DNA of 52,630 bases from contig NZ_DAHVNP010000024.1 in NCBI RefSeq assembly GCF_027319265.1, positions 1 to 52,630 on the forward strand. Direction: 5' to 3'. Origin of the DNA: Ferrimicrobium sp. (lineage in GTDB: Bacteria > Actinomycetota > Acidimicrobiia > Acidimicrobiales > Acidimicrobiaceae). Under the pieces are notes generated by a model. That model had not been told where the DNA came from. It saw only the letters and a program-made list of their open reading frames with translations, and ran no database searches. The position numbers were made by a program, and so were the translations under genes. This document shows, one piece after another, positions 9,361 through 18,253 of the stretch. The number at the start of each line of letters is the position of its first letter. Positions within the stretch are counted from its first letter, which is position 1.

Positions 9361-10890
9361 GGTCTCGTTATTTGATGCCTTTTCTCTTGCCCGCAGTAAC
9401 CGATTCAGGCCATTGAGATACGCCCGAGCCGATGCCTCCACAATGTCCGTCGAGATGCCTCTACCGGTGACTTCAGCATCTGAAGTCCGCAAGGTAACGA
9501 CGACATCACCAAGGGCATCCACCCCGCCGGTTACCGAGGTGACGGTAAAACCGGTCAGCTTGGCACTCACGCCAGTCGCCTCCGACAGCGCCTTACCAAT
9601 CGCGTCAACCATTCCGTTCCCAACGGCATCGGCCATCACCGCTTCGCCGTCGATTTTGACGACCACGCTCGCCTTCGCTGCCTCACCCGAAATGGAGGCA
9701 ACCGACAGACTGATGAGCTCGAACCGGTCTGCGATCACAACACCGAGTTCATCGGTAACGATCGCCTCAAGATCGGCCTCGGTGATCTCACTCTTACGAT
9801 CTGCCATGTCTTTGAAGCGTTCAAATGCGGCGTTGAGTGCATCTCCCGACAGATCAAATCCCATATCGTGCAGGGTTGAAGTGAACGCATGACGCCCAGA
9901 ATGTTTCCCTAGGACGATCTGAGATCCTTGCTGCCCGACCGCACTGGCGTCGATCACCTCATAGGTGCTGCGATCAGCGAGCACGCCGTGCTGGTGAATG
10001 CCTGACTCATGCGCAAATGCATTACGCCCGACGACTGACTTGTTGTACTGCACTGGATAGCCGGTCAGACGCGACACGAGACGTGAGGCCTTGGCCAACT
10101 CCTCTGTACGAATCTGTGTTCCAAGGCCTTCGAACAGATCAGAGCGCACACGTAAGGCCATGACCACCTCTTCTAGCGCCGCATTACCAGCGCGTTCCCC
10201 GATACCGTTGATGCAACACTCCACTTGCCGCGCCCCGCCGGCTACCGCAGCAAGTGAGTTCGCCGTCGCCAACCCAAGATCGTTATGGCAATGACTTGAG
10301 ATCACATACGTTCCCTGGACATTGCGCCGGACCTCCTCAACCATTCGGCCAAACTCGGCAGGGATACCATACCCCACCGTGTCCGGAATATTGATGGTCC
10401 CAGCTCCATGGTCGACCGCCACCTGGATGACCTCATAGAGGAACTCCAGTGGCGTACGAGTAGCATCCTGTGGGGAAAACTCGACATCATCGGTAAAGTT
10501 ACGCGCATGCGCCACCGATGCCCTCACCTCTTCGAGAACCATCTCGTTCGTCATCTTGAGCATGTGGGTAAGATGCGATGGAGAGGTCGAGATAAAGATA
10601 TGGATCCGAGCTCGTTCTGCATCGCGCAAGGCCTCCCAACAACGGTCCACATCACGCAGTTGCGTCCGCGATAAGGCGGCGATAACTGGCCCTTCGACTC
10701 GACGAGCAATCGCCTGCACCGCCTCGAAGTCGCCTTGCGAAGCAACTGGAAAGCCGGCCTCAATGTAGTCCACGTTCAAACGCGCCAGCTGCTCAGCGAT
10801 CTCCAACTTCTCCAGCACATCCAGGGAGATACCGGGAGACTGCTCACCATCTCGAAGTGTGGTGTCGAAAATAATAACCTGTTCGTCCAT
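9355..10890 (-). CDS. leuA: 2-isopropylmalate synthase
   Basis: First committed step of leucine synthesis: condensation of 2-oxoisovalerate with acetyl-CoA. The protein has 511 residues. The catalytic TIM barrel begins with DTTLRDGEQSPG (residues 9-20), keeps HCHNDLG and NGIGERAGN, and is followed by the C-terminal leucine-sensing LeuA dimer domain (TSDAEVTGRGISTDIVEASARAY as separate motifs). The frame extends to 10920, but GGAGG lies 5 nt before the ATG at 10890, which is taken as start. A leader peptide rich in Leu codons and two hairpins lie upstream (11024-11117), so expression is probably controlled by attenuation as well as by feedback inhibition. Confidence 0.95.
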   Translation of the reverse strand: MDEQVIIFDTTLRDGEQSPGISLDVLEKLEIAEQLARLNVDYIEAGFPVASQGDFEAVQAIARRVEGPVIAALSRTQLRDVDRCWEALRDAERARIHIFISTSPSHLTHMLKMTNEMVLEEVRASVAHARNFTDDVEFSPQDATRTPLEFLYEVIQVAVDHGAGTINIPDTVGYGIPAEFGRMVEEVRRNVQGTYVISSHCHNDLGLATANSLAAVAGGARQVECCINGIGERAGNAALEEVVMALRVRSDLFEGLGTQIRTEELAKASRLVSRLTGYPVQYNKSVVGRNAFAHESGIHQHGVLADRSTYEVIDASAVGQQGSQIVLGKHSGRHAFTSTLHDMGFDLSGDALNAAFERFKDMADRKSEITEADLEAIVTDELGVVIADRFELISLSVASISGEAAKASVVVKIDGEAVMADAVGNGMVDAIGKALSEATGVSAKLTGFTVTSVTGGVDALGDVVVTLRTSDAEVTGRGISTDIVEASARAYLNGLNRLLRAREKASNNETP

Positions 10891-11023
10891 TTTTCCTCCA
10901 AATTCAACAACAACGCTCACGACTCACATTTGTGTGACTCTTCTCCAACCGGTCATCGCCATCGTTCCCTATCCACGCACGACCACAGAGTGTTGACTCG
11001 GCTTTCTTTGCCGGGAAATAAAA

Positions 11024-11053
11024 AGACCCTCTGATCAACGATCAAGAGGGTCT
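11024..11053 (-). terminator. Attenuator terminator hairpin upstream of leuA
   Basis: On the minus strand an 8-bp stem AGACCCTC/GAGGGTCT encloses a further 5-bp stem (GATCA pairs) and is followed at once by a T-rich tract (TTTTTATTT). This is the form of an intrinsic terminator. It lies 133 nt before the leuA start and after the Leu-rich leader, so it would stop transcription before leuA when leucine is plentiful. It could also serve as the end of serA transcripts. Confidence 0.85.
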
Positions 11054-11081
11054 AGGGCGATCACCGTCGGTGATCGCCCTA
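11053..11081 (-). promoter_or_regulatory. Leader hairpin 1 of leuA attenuator
   Basis: A perfect 13-bp inverted repeat, TAGGGCGATCACC with GGTGATCGCCCTA, with a 3-nt loop. Its 5' arm starts inside the TAG stop of the leader peptide, so the position of a ribosome on the leader would decide whether it can fold. The terminator hairpin follows without a gap. Confidence 0.8.
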
Positions 11082-11117
11082 AATAAGAAGAAGTCGCTTA
11101 CTTGCCAAAGTACTCAT
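11079..11117 (-). CDS. leuA leader peptide MSTLASKRLLLI
   Basis: A 12-codon frame, ATG to TAG, 12 nt after the serA stop. It contains four Leu codons, three of them consecutive CTT, then Ile and stop; the stop touches hairpin 1. Slow decoding of the Leu codons would stall a ribosome right next to the hairpin, as in the classical leucine attenuators. No good Shine-Dalgarno is seen. A TANNNT hexamer (TAGGTT at 11127-11132) ends 9 nt before the ATG, so the leader may be translated from a leaderless or nearly leaderless RNA. Role is inferred from codon content and position. Confidence 0.78.
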   Translation of the reverse strand: MSTLASKRLLLI

Positions 11118-11129
11118 ATGCGGTAGAAC

Positions 11130-12713
11130 CTAATCGACCTCTAACGCAGATCCGACCGACTTCGCATAAATGATCCCCGCATTGGCCTCTAGCAGCTGAA
11201 TAATCTCCGGATCCACTGGGCGTGAGACACTGAGCAACATCAACGCAGTTCCATCATCTACACGCGGAGAGACCGCCATCGAGTCGATAGAGTACCCACC
11301 ATCGCCAAGCACTTTACCCACGACACCAATCATGCCTGGCTGGTCAAAATTACGGACAGCCAGCATAGAGACTGAGGGTGGCACCTCGACCCAGTGGCCA
11401 TCGACAAGCACAATCCTCGGCTCAGCGCCACTGGCCCCAGCGAGCGTTCCACCAACCAGATGTTCTGGCGTGCGCAAGACGACCAGGTTTCGGAAGTTCA
11501 GGCTATTCGCAACCGTCGTCTCACGAATCTCCAGCCCTCGTTCTGAGGCGAGCTGCGGCGCGTTCACGTAGGAGACGGGCTCGTTCAGGCCAACCGAAAA
11601 AATCCCTTTGAGGATCGACAGCGTCAAGAGTCGGGTGTCCTCGTGGGCAAGCTCGCCCTGATACTCAATCTCGAGCGATCCGGGCAGACCGCCAGTCAAG
11701 GAGGAGATGAACTGGCCGAGGAACTCCACCAGACCCAAATATGGACGTACCTGCGCCGAAGCCTCAGCCGCATTCACATTCACTGCAAACGGAACAAACT
11801 CGTTGGCCAGCGCTAGCTGCACCTGCTCGGCGATGGTGATGCCTGCTTTATTCTGCGCCTCCTCGGTACTTGCACCGAGATGGGGAGTGGCCACCACTGT
11901 ATCGAGGCCGAGCAGAGGTGATCCCGTGGGCGGCTCTGTTGCAAACACGTCTAAAGCGGCCCCGGCGACCGTTCCCTCTACAAGAGCTGCATAGAGCGCA
12001 TCCTCATCGATGATTCCACCCCTGGCGGCGTTCACAAAGCGTATACCTGGCTTCGCATGCGCAAGCAGTTCCTTGCCGATGAGCCCCTTTGTCTCCTTGG
12101 ATTTGGGTAGATGGATCGTGACAAAGTCAGCCCGTTGCACAAGATCGACAAGCGAGGTCAGCTCTACTCCCATTTTCTTGGCTCGTTCCTGGGATATGTA
12201 CGGGTCGTAAGCGATGAGTGTCATGCCAAAAGCCAGCGCTCGCTGGGCCACAAGTGCGCCAATCCGTCCAAGACCAACGATACCAAGCGTTTTTCCATAG
12301 AGTTCGACACCTTCGAACTTAGACCGGGCCCAAGTGCCAGAGGCCAAGCTGGCATGTGCTTGTGGAATCTGTCGTGAAAGCGCCAGCAACAATGCCATGG
12401 TGTGTTCGGCCGCAGAGATAATGTTGGATTGAGGTGCATTCACCACCATCACGCCTGCCTGAGTGGCAGCCTCCACATCAACGTTGTCCAGGCCGATGCC
12501 AGCCCGCCCCACCACGATCAGATGCGGTGCGTTGGCGATGACCTCAGCCGTCACCTTGGTGGCCGACCGAATGATGATCGCATGCACGTCTTGTACCGCC
12601 TCAAGGAGTTGCTCCGGCGAGAGATCGAGCGCGACGCGAACCTCATGCCCAGCCCCTCGAAGGATATCAAGCCCGCGATCTGCAATAACCTCGCTCACTA
12701 AGATGGTAGCCAC
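11130..12713 (-). CDS. serA: D-3-phosphoglycerate dehydrogenase (GTG start)
   Basis: Oxidises 3-phosphoglycerate to 3-phosphohydroxypyruvate, the first step of serine synthesis. The protein has 527 residues and is of the long type: catalytic and NAD-binding domains (GLGRIG at 147-152; NAARGGIIDEDAL; catalytic His in ATPHLGAST), an intervening ASB domain, and a C-terminal ACT domain (SMLAVRNFDQPGMIGVVG) for serine feedback. The start is a GTG preceded by GGGAG at a 5-6 nt distance. Its upstream region carries a tandem 13-bp repeat. The leuA leader begins 12 nt after its stop, so leuA may in part be transcribed by read-through from serA. Confidence 0.95.
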   Translation of the reverse strand: MATILVSEVIADRGLDILRGAGHEVRVALDLSPEQLLEAVQDVHAIIIRSATKVTAEVIANAPHLIVVGRAGIGLDNVDVEAATQAGVMVVNAPQSNIISAAEHTMALLLALSRQIPQAHASLASGTWARSKFEGVELYGKTLGIVGLGRIGALVAQRALAFGMTLIAYDPYISQERAKKMGVELTSLVDLVQRADFVTIHLPKSKETKGLIGKELLAHAKPGIRFVNAARGGIIDEDALYAALVEGTVAGAALDVFATEPPTGSPLLGLDTVVATPHLGASTEEAQNKAGITIAEQVQLALANEFVPFAVNVNAAEASAQVRPYLGLVEFLGQFISSLTGGLPGSLEIEYQGELAHEDTRLLTLSILKGIFSVGLNEPVSYVNAPQLASERGLEIRETTVANSLNFRNLVVLRTPEHLVGGTLAGASGAEPRIVLVDGHWVEVPPSVSMLAVRNFDQPGMIGVVGKVLGDGGYSIDSMAVSPRVDDGTALMLLSVSRPVDPEIIQLLEANAGIIYAKSVGSALEVD

Positions 12714-12727
12714 ATCTACTCCCCACT

Positions 12728-12753
12728 GTATTACGACATCATATTACGATATC
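12728..12753 (-). promoter_or_regulatory. Tandem 13-bp repeat upstream of serA (candidate operator)
   Basis: GTATTACGACATC and ATATTACGATATC stand head to tail, differing only at two positions, 15 nt upstream of the serA GTG. The AT-rich repeats overlap where a promoter would be expected. Two copies in phase at just over one helical turn suggest binding of a regulator dimer or pair; no known motif was recognised. Confidence 0.5.
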
Positions 12754-12872
12754 GTGTTTTGATACCTGCAACCATAGGCACCCTTGCCCGCGCCACTGCT
12801 ACCAGCGACCAACCGCTACCCCTAGCTGCCCAGCCCACATAGCTGGTCAGCAGCAAAAAGGCTTACGTTCGC

Positions 12873-14078
12873 TTAAAGTCTAGTGACGAAGTCAGCAATC
12901 CGACCAATCCCGTCGACAATACCTTCATCAGACAATGCGTAGGAAAGACGTAGATAACCAGGGGCGTCGAACGCCTCACCAGGAATGACTGCAACTTTGG
13001 CGTGTTGCAGCAGCAACTCTGCCAAGCGATAGCTCGATCCAATCGGCGATCCCTCGAACTGCCGTTCAAGCACACCCTGCACCGAAGGGAAGACATAGAA
13101 GGCACCCTGTGGCCACATCACATCAATTCCGTCGATAGCGGCGAGAAGGCTGACGATGCTCTCTCGTCGACGAGCAAACGCCTCGCGCATGTAGCTTGTC
13201 GCGTCCGCATCAGCAGCGAGCGCCGCAACCGCCGCCCGCTGCGAGACGTTGGAGACGTTCGAACACAGCTGCGACTGGAGCTTGACCACTCCCTTCGCAA
13301 TATCACCCGGTGCAATCACCCACCCGACGCGCCAGCCGGTCATGGCAAAAGTCTTCGCGACCCCATTGACTAGGATCAAACGTTGCGTCAGCTCTTGGCT
13401 CGCAAAACTCCCAATGGCCGGAGCACTCTCCATCCCATAGGTCAGCTGCTGATAGATCTCATCGCTGACGACATAGAGACCACGACGATCGGCAAATTCC
13501 GCTAGGGCAGCGCTCTCTTCGTCGGAGTAGACCGCACCGGTAGGATTCGACGGGGAGACGTGAATCAACATCTTGGTGCGCGGTGTGCAGTAGCGTTCGA
13601 GTAACTCAGGGGTAACCTTGAAGGCAGTGGAGAGGTCGGTCGGGACCGCAACGGGGACTCCACCAGCAAGACGCACTACCTCCGGATAGGTCACCCAATA
13701 GGGAGCTGGGATGAGCACCTCGTCACCGTCGTCCAGCAGCGTCATCATCGCCGAATAGACCGCATGCTTTCCTCCATTGGTGACGACGACTTGGTTCGGA
13801 TCCACAAAGAGTCCGCTCAATTGCTCGGTGCGCTTGGCGATGACCTCACGTAGTTCGGCAAGCCCAGCAGCGGGTGTGTAGTGGTGATTGCGTGGATCAC
13901 GCGCAGCCTCAACAGCAGCCTCAACAATAAAAGATGGTGTTGCAAAGTCAGGTTCTCCCGCCGCAAAGCTCACGAGGTCGACTCCACGGGCTAGCATCGA
14001 CTTTGCCGTCGCATCGATCGCGAGCGTCGCAGATTCGTTGAGCTGTTCGATTCGTGTTGCGATACGGCGAGGAGACAT
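12873..14078 (-). CDS. Aspartate aminotransferase (class I PLP enzyme)
   Basis: A 401-residue type I aminotransferase of the 1-beta subgroup. It would exchange amino groups between aspartate and 2-oxoglutarate. Key residues are visible: Asn178 in SPSNPTG, Asp206 in SDEIY, the PLP lysine Lys242 and Arg250 in VAKTFAMTGWR, and the substrate carboxylate Arg in YLRLSYALS. A ribosome site AAAGG lies 9 nt before the ATG. Its start is only 29 nt from the divergent serC start. Aspartate or a prephenate-type substrate cannot be told apart by eye, so no gene symbol is given. Confidence 0.88.
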   Translation of the reverse strand: MSPRRIATRIEQLNESATLAIDATAKSMLARGVDLVSFAAGEPDFATPSFIVEAAVEAARDPRNHHYTPAAGLAELREVIAKRTEQLSGLFVDPNQVVVTNGGKHAVYSAMMTLLDDGDEVLIPAPYWVTYPEVVRLAGGVPVAVPTDLSTAFKVTPELLERYCTPRTKMLIHVSPSNPTGAVYSDEESAALAEFADRRGLYVVSDEIYQQLTYGMESAPAIGSFASQELTQRLILVNGVAKTFAMTGWRVGWVIAPGDIAKGVVKLQSQLCSNVSNVSQRAAVAALAADADATSYMREAFARRRESIVSLLAAIDGIDVMWPQGAFYVFPSVQGVLERQFEGSPIGSSYRLAELLLQHAKVAVIPGEAFDAPGYLRLSYALSDEGIVDGIGRIADFVTRL

Positions 14079-14107
14079 TTGGGTTCACCTTTCGAATTGG
14101 AGCGACT

Positions 14108-15229
14108 ATGAGTGCGAATTCATCCATCACCCTACCCGCGGAGATACTGCCCTCCGACGGCCGATTTGGCTCCGGCCCATCGAAGATCCCCACCTTCTTC
14201 CTCGATGGTCTAGCAGCGACCCAGGACACCCTTCTTGGCACCTCTCATCGCCGACCAGCGGTCAAGGATCTGGTCCGGGTCATCCGAGAAAGGATGTCCG
14301 AACTGTTCAAGCTCCCCGACGGTTACGAGGTCGTCCTCGGGAACGGTGGAGCCACCCTCTTCTGGGACATGGCCGTCCATTCCCTGATCAGGTCCTCAAG
14401 TGAACATCTCGTCTTCGGGGAGTTCTCATCAAAATTCGCCGCCGCAGCGCGACAGGCGCCCTTCATTGACTCGGTCAAGGAGGTGAAGGCAGAGTATGGA
14501 TCGTGCCCCACGCTTGAGGAGGTCGAGGGGATCGACACCTACGCCCTCACGCACAACGAAACCTCGACCGGCGTTCTCGCCCCGCTCCAGCGACCACAGT
14601 CGTCGGATGCCTTAGTCCTCGTCGATGCTACCTCCGCAGCTGGAGCGGTCCCAGTAGACCCTTCCGTCTTTGATGCCTACTACTTCTCTCCTCAGAAAGC
14701 CTTCGCCTCTGAGGGCGGGCTCTGGATCGCACTGCTCTCGCCCCAAGCGATATCGCGCGCCGTCGAGACTGTCGCTCTTGGCCGTTACATCCCCACCATG
14801 CTCGACCTCTCCGTCGCCATCGATAACTCCCGGGAGAACCAAACCTACAACACGCCAGCAATCGCTACCCTCTACCTCATCAACGCACAGCTTGAATGGT
14901 TGCTATCGCACGGCGGGCTCTCGTATGCCGCTAAACGTTCGGCAGATTCAGCCGCCATCCTGTATCAGTGGGCCGACAATGCGGCGTATGCGCAGCCTTT
15001 TGTCAGTGACCCCACACTCCGGTCGCCGGTGATTGGAACGATCGACTTCGACGATACAGTGGACGCAACGGCGGTCGCAGCCACTCTCCGCGCCAATGGT
15101 ATCGTCGACACCGAGCCGTACCGTAAGCTTGGCCGCAACCAACTACGCATCGCGCTCTTTCCCTCAATCAACCCCGATGACGTCGAAGCCCTTACCCAGT
15201 GCATCGACTTCATTGTGGGCCGACGCTAG
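14108..15229 (+). CDS. serC: Phosphoserine aminotransferase
   Basis: Second step of serine synthesis: 3-phosphohydroxypyruvate plus glutamate to phosphoserine. 373 residues, class V PLP fold, of the actinobacterial SerC type. The PLP lysine is Lys197 in YYFSPQKAFASEGG; GSGPSKIP near the N terminus and GNGGATLFWD are conserved. The frame can be read from 14054, but that would overlap the divergent aminotransferase; GGAG 7 nt before the ATG at 14108 and the family's usual N terminus favour the later start. Lying close to serA it completes two of the three steps; serB was not seen. Confidence 0.92.
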   Translation: MSANSSITLPAEILPSDGRFGSGPSKIPTFFLDGLAATQDTLLGTSHRRPAVKDLVRVIRERMSELFKLPDGYEVVLGNGGATLFWDMAVHSLIRSSSEHLVFGEFSSKFAAAARQAPFIDSVKEVKAEYGSCPTLEEVEGIDTYALTHNETSTGVLAPLQRPQSSDALVLVDATSAAGAVPVDPSVFDAYYFSPQKAFASEGGLWIALLSPQAISRAVETVALGRYIPTMLDLSVAIDNSRENQTYNTPAIATLYLINAQLEWLLSHGGLSYAAKRSADSAAILYQWADNAAYAQPFVSDPTLRSPVIGTIDFDDTVDATAVAATLRANGIVDTEPYRKLGRNQLRIALFPSINPDDVEALTQCIDFIVGRR

Positions 15230-15321
15230 CGCCGCCGACTGTTACCCCGGGACGACCCAACCCTCACTCGGGCTACCTCCCAGAACGGCTAATGCTTGCC
15301 CCCAAAATACCGATACATCGC

Positions 15322-15921
15322 TCAGCTGACCGAAAGACTTGGCATCCACGACGGACGGCGCTTTTCGTAGTCAAGTATTTTCGCCTCTTTGGTCAAGCTG
15401 ATCCCGATCTCGTCGAGACCGGCAAGTAACCGCGCCTTCGCAGTCGGGTCGATCGCGAATCCGAACTCTAACGAGGCACCTGGTACACTCACGCGCTGGC
15501 TCTCTAGGTCCACCAGGATCTCCGTCGCGGGCTCCTTGACAACGAGCTCAAGCAGCGTTTGCACCTCTTGCTGGCTCAACTCCACTGGCAACAGCCCAAC
15601 TTTCAACGAGTTGTTACGAAAAATATCGCCAAACCGTGGCGATATCACTACCCGGAAACCATAGTCCATCAACGCCCATACCGCATGCTCGCGCGAGGAG
15701 CCAACCCCGAAGTTCTCCCGTGCGATCAGGATCGTCGATCCCACAAACTGTTGCTTGTTCAGAACGAATTCAGGGTCCTGGCGCCATTCGGAGAACAATC
15801 CTTCACCAAAACCAGTACGTTCGACGCGCTTGAGCCACTCACTCGGAATGATCTGATCGGTGTCGACATCTGATATCGCCAACGGTACCGCATGGCCGCG
15901 TAGTTCGGTTATAGGTTCCAT
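15322..15921 (-). CDS. leuD: 3-isopropylmalate dehydratase small subunit
   Basis: A 199-residue small (swivel domain) subunit of isopropylmalate isomerase, which moves the hydroxyl group of isopropylmalate and, in citramalate-using organisms, also converts citramalate to 3-methylmalate. Motifs: DVDTDQIIPSEWLKR near the N terminus and ENFGVGSSREHAVWAL for substrate binding. A purine-rich site (GAGGGAGAGGGA) precedes the ATG. It lies 32 nt after leuC and forms an operon with it. Confidence 0.95.
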   Translation of the reverse strand: MEPITELRGHAVPLAISDVDTDQIIPSEWLKRVERTGFGEGLFSEWRQDPEFVLNKQQFVGSTILIARENFGVGSSREHAVWALMDYGFRVVISPRFGDIFRNNSLKVGLLPVELSQQEVQTLLELVVKEPATEILVDLESQRVSVPGASLEFGFAIDPTAKARLLAGLDEIGISLTKEAKILDYEKRRPSWMPSLSVS

Positions 15922-15953
15922 TCCCTCTCCCTCTTTCTCGATCGTTGTTGTAA

Positions 15954-17363
15954 CTAGTCCAGATCGCTTGGCGAACTAAAGGTGCCGCGCAGTGCCGTTG
16001 CAGCTGCGATCGCTGGCGAGACCAGGTGGGTGCGCCCTCCCCGACCCTGTCGTCCCTCAAAGTTGCGATTCGAGGTTGAAGCCGCCCGCTGACCAGGTTT
16101 GAGCTGATCCGGGTTCATGCCCAAACACATGGAGCAGCCAGGCTCCCTCCACTCCGCTCCGGCAGCACGAAAAATCCGATCCAGGCCCTCGGCTTCGGCT
16201 TGCTGCATCACACGACGTGAACCAGGCACCACCAAGGTGCGCACGGAAGGGTTAACATGTCGACCCTCCAGGACCGCAGCGGCAATCCGGAGGTCTTCAA
16301 TGCGCGAATTCGTGCATGATCCGATGAACACAACATCGACTCCGATAGCGCGGACCGCTGTCCCTGGACGGAGATCCATATAGCGTAAGGCACGATGAGC
16401 AGCCTCGCGTTGCGGCGCGAGTGCAAACTGATCCGGATCGGGGATCGCGCCATCGATATCGACGACCTGCGAGGGATTCGTTCCCCAACTGACCTGCGGC
16501 CTCAGCGTAGAAGCTTGGATCCGGACCTCTGTGTCAAATGCCGCATCTCGATCACTTGCAAGCTCAGTCCAAGCCTTTGTCGCCTGTCCAAAGAGTTCAC
16601 CTTGAGGAGCAAATTCGCGACCCGTAAGATAAGCAAAGGTCGTGGCATCGGGCGCAATCATGCCCGCACGAGCGCCAGCTTCGATGCTCATATTGCAGAC
16701 CGTCATACGAGCCTCCATCGACAGATTGGTAATGGCCTCACCGCGATATTCAATCACATGGCCAATGCCTCCACCCGTCCCGATCTGCCCGATGATGGCC
16801 AGAATGAGGTCTTTGGCGAAGGTCCCCTCTGGGAGTGCGCCATCAACTGTCACCGCCATCGTCTTCGGTCGGACCTGGGCCAGCGTCTGCGTGGCCAAAA
16901 CATGCTCTACCTCGGAGGTACCAATTCCAAAAGCAAGAGCGCCAAACGCTCCATGGGTTGCGGTATGCGAGTCGCCGCAGACGATCGTCAAACCCGGCTG
17001 GGTGAGTCCCTGCTCCGGACCAATCACATGTACGATTCCCTGGCCCTGTGAGCCCATGGGATAGTACCTGATCCCATACTCATCACAGTTGCGCGCCAAT
17101 ACTTCCAGCTGTTTTGCGCTGATAGGGTCGGCAATTGGGCGGTCGATATGCTCGGTGGGAACATTATGATCGGCCGTTGCAACGGTGAGGTCTGGACGAC
17201 GAACTCGGCGATTCGCCAGCCGCAACCCATCGAAGGCCTGCGGAGAGGTCACCTCATGGACAAGATGTAAGTCGATATAGATCAGGTCTGCCTCTCCCGG
17301 TCCTCCTCGATCGACCAGGTGAGACTCCCACACCTTCTCGGCGAGCGTCTTTCCGTTGACCAC
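15954..17363 (-). CDS. leuC: 3-isopropylmalate dehydratase large subunit (GTG start)
   Basis: A 469-residue aconitase-family subunit carrying the [4Fe-4S] cluster. The three cysteine ligands are visible in FIGSCTNSR and [19 protein letters not shown] near the N terminus and [13 protein letters not shown] are conserved. It works with LeuD in leucine synthesis and very probably in the citramalate route to isoleucine, given cimA nearby. The start is GTG, with AAAGGGGGAG about 8 nt before it. A 12-codon frame with three Val codons ends 3 nt before the start, but I see no attenuator behind it. Confidence 0.95.
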   Translation of the reverse strand: MVNGKTLAEKVWESHLVDRGGPGEADLIYIDLHLVHEVTSPQAFDGLRLANRRVRRPDLTVATADHNVPTEHIDRPIADPISAKQLEVLARNCDEYGIRYYPMGSQGQGIVHVIGPEQGLTQPGLTIVCGDSHTATHGAFGALAFGIGTSEVEHVLATQTLAQVRPKTMAVTVDGALPEGTFAKDLILAIIGQIGTGGGIGHVIEYRGEAITNLSMEARMTVCNMSIEAGARAGMIAPDATTFAYLTGREFAPQGELFGQATKAWTELASDRDAAFDTEVRIQASTLRPQVSWGTNPSQVVDIDGAIPDPDQFALAPQREAAHRALRYMDLRPGTAVRAIGVDVVFIGSCTNSRIEDLRIAAAVLEGRHVNPSVRTLVVPGSRRVMQQAEAEGLDRIFRAAGAEWREPGCSMCLGMNPDQLKPGQRAASTSNRNFEGRQGRGGRTHLVSPAIAAATALRGTFSSPSDLD

Positions 17364-17507
17364 TGGTCACTCCCCCTTTCCATGGTTCACCCGAACCACC
17401 TCCATCACCCACGACAATGCAGGCCACCCACCAACAGCGCACACACGCAACCCTATGGCAGGTAGGCGCGCACCCGTTTAACGCTTGCGTTGACCAGCGC
17501 GGTCGAA

Positions 17508-17981
17508 CTACGCCCGGCGAATCGCTACTACCTCGACCTTGAGCCGTCCACCTGGCGCCTGGTACTCCACTAAATCACCAGCGGCTGCACCTATCAGTGC
17601 CTGACCAAGAGGTGATGTCGGCGATACGACCTCTACTCCGGCGAGTCGTTCCTCAATCGAACCGAGGAAGTACTCACTCACCTCATCGTCATCCTCATAG
17701 CGCAGGGCCACCACCAACCCTGGACGCACACTGTCGACGTCCGCCCCCTCGTCGGTGACGACGACGGCATTTTCAAGCAACGACTGAAGCTGGCGTACTC
17801 GTGCCTCCATCTTGCCCTGAGCATCCTTGGCCGCGTGGTAATCACCGTTTTCGCTGAGATCGCCGAGTGCACGGGCAGACTCGATAGCCTTGGCGATCTC
17901 GATTCTGCCTGTGGTGGTGAGTTCATGGAGCTCAGCGACCAGTGCGTCATAGGTAGCTTGGGAGATCGTAGTATCCGTCAT
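17508..17981 (-). CDS. greA: Transcript cleavage/elongation factor GreA
   Basis: 157 residues. GreA enters the secondary channel of RNA polymerase and stimulates cleavage of backtracked RNA. The N-terminal coiled coil carries the acidic tip in ALGDLSENGDYHAAKDAQ, which holds the essential Asp and Glu; the C-terminal FKBP-like domain ends with SPLGQALIGAAAGDLVEYQ. A GTG at 17990 could extend it by three residues; the ATG at 17981 has AGAG at 8-9 nt and is preferred. Divergent from leuB across about 270 nt. Confidence 0.95.
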   Translation of the reverse strand: MTDTTISQATYDALVAELHELTTTGRIEIAKAIESARALGDLSENGDYHAAKDAQGKMEARVRQLQSLLENAVVVTDEGADVDSVRPGLVVALRYEDDDEVSEYFLGSIEERLAGVEVVSPTSPLGQALIGAAAGDLVEYQAPGGRLKVEVVAIRRA

Positions 17982-18199
17982 GACAGACACTCTAGCGCCT
18001 CACCCACCATAGCACTTGCCCATCAAAATGGTCCTTCCTTCGGTACCTCCGACGAGTTCCAACCCCGAACTAGCAAGCAACAGATGCGAGAACGCCCCTA
18101 GCAACGCGGTACTCGACATATCACCAAGCGCAATCACCCACCAGTTTCGGATTTTTGCGAAGACGGCCTACAATAGTCGAGTACACAGATTTATTGAGC

Positions 18200-18230
18200 C
18201 AAAGTTGTATTAAGACAAAGTTGTATTAAG
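18200..18230 (+). repeat. Tandem 15-bp direct repeat upstream of leuB
   Basis: CAAAGTTGTATTAAG occurs twice (18200-18214 and 18216-18230) with a period of 16 bp, ending 23 nt before the leuB start. A -10-like TACAAT lies upstream (near 18169-18174), so the repeats would fall in the 5' untranslated region or just behind the start of transcription. A candidate operator or RNA element for the leuB-ilvE-cimA operon. Confidence 0.6.
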
Positions 18231-18253
18231 CCATAGTGACAAGGGTGGAATAG

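Noticed and set aside
17367-17405. 12-codon frame MEVVRVNHGKGE before leuC, as a third leader peptide
   Set aside because: It has three Val codons and the same 39-nt length, but no hairpin or terminator follows and it overlaps the leuC ribosome site, so chance is as likely.
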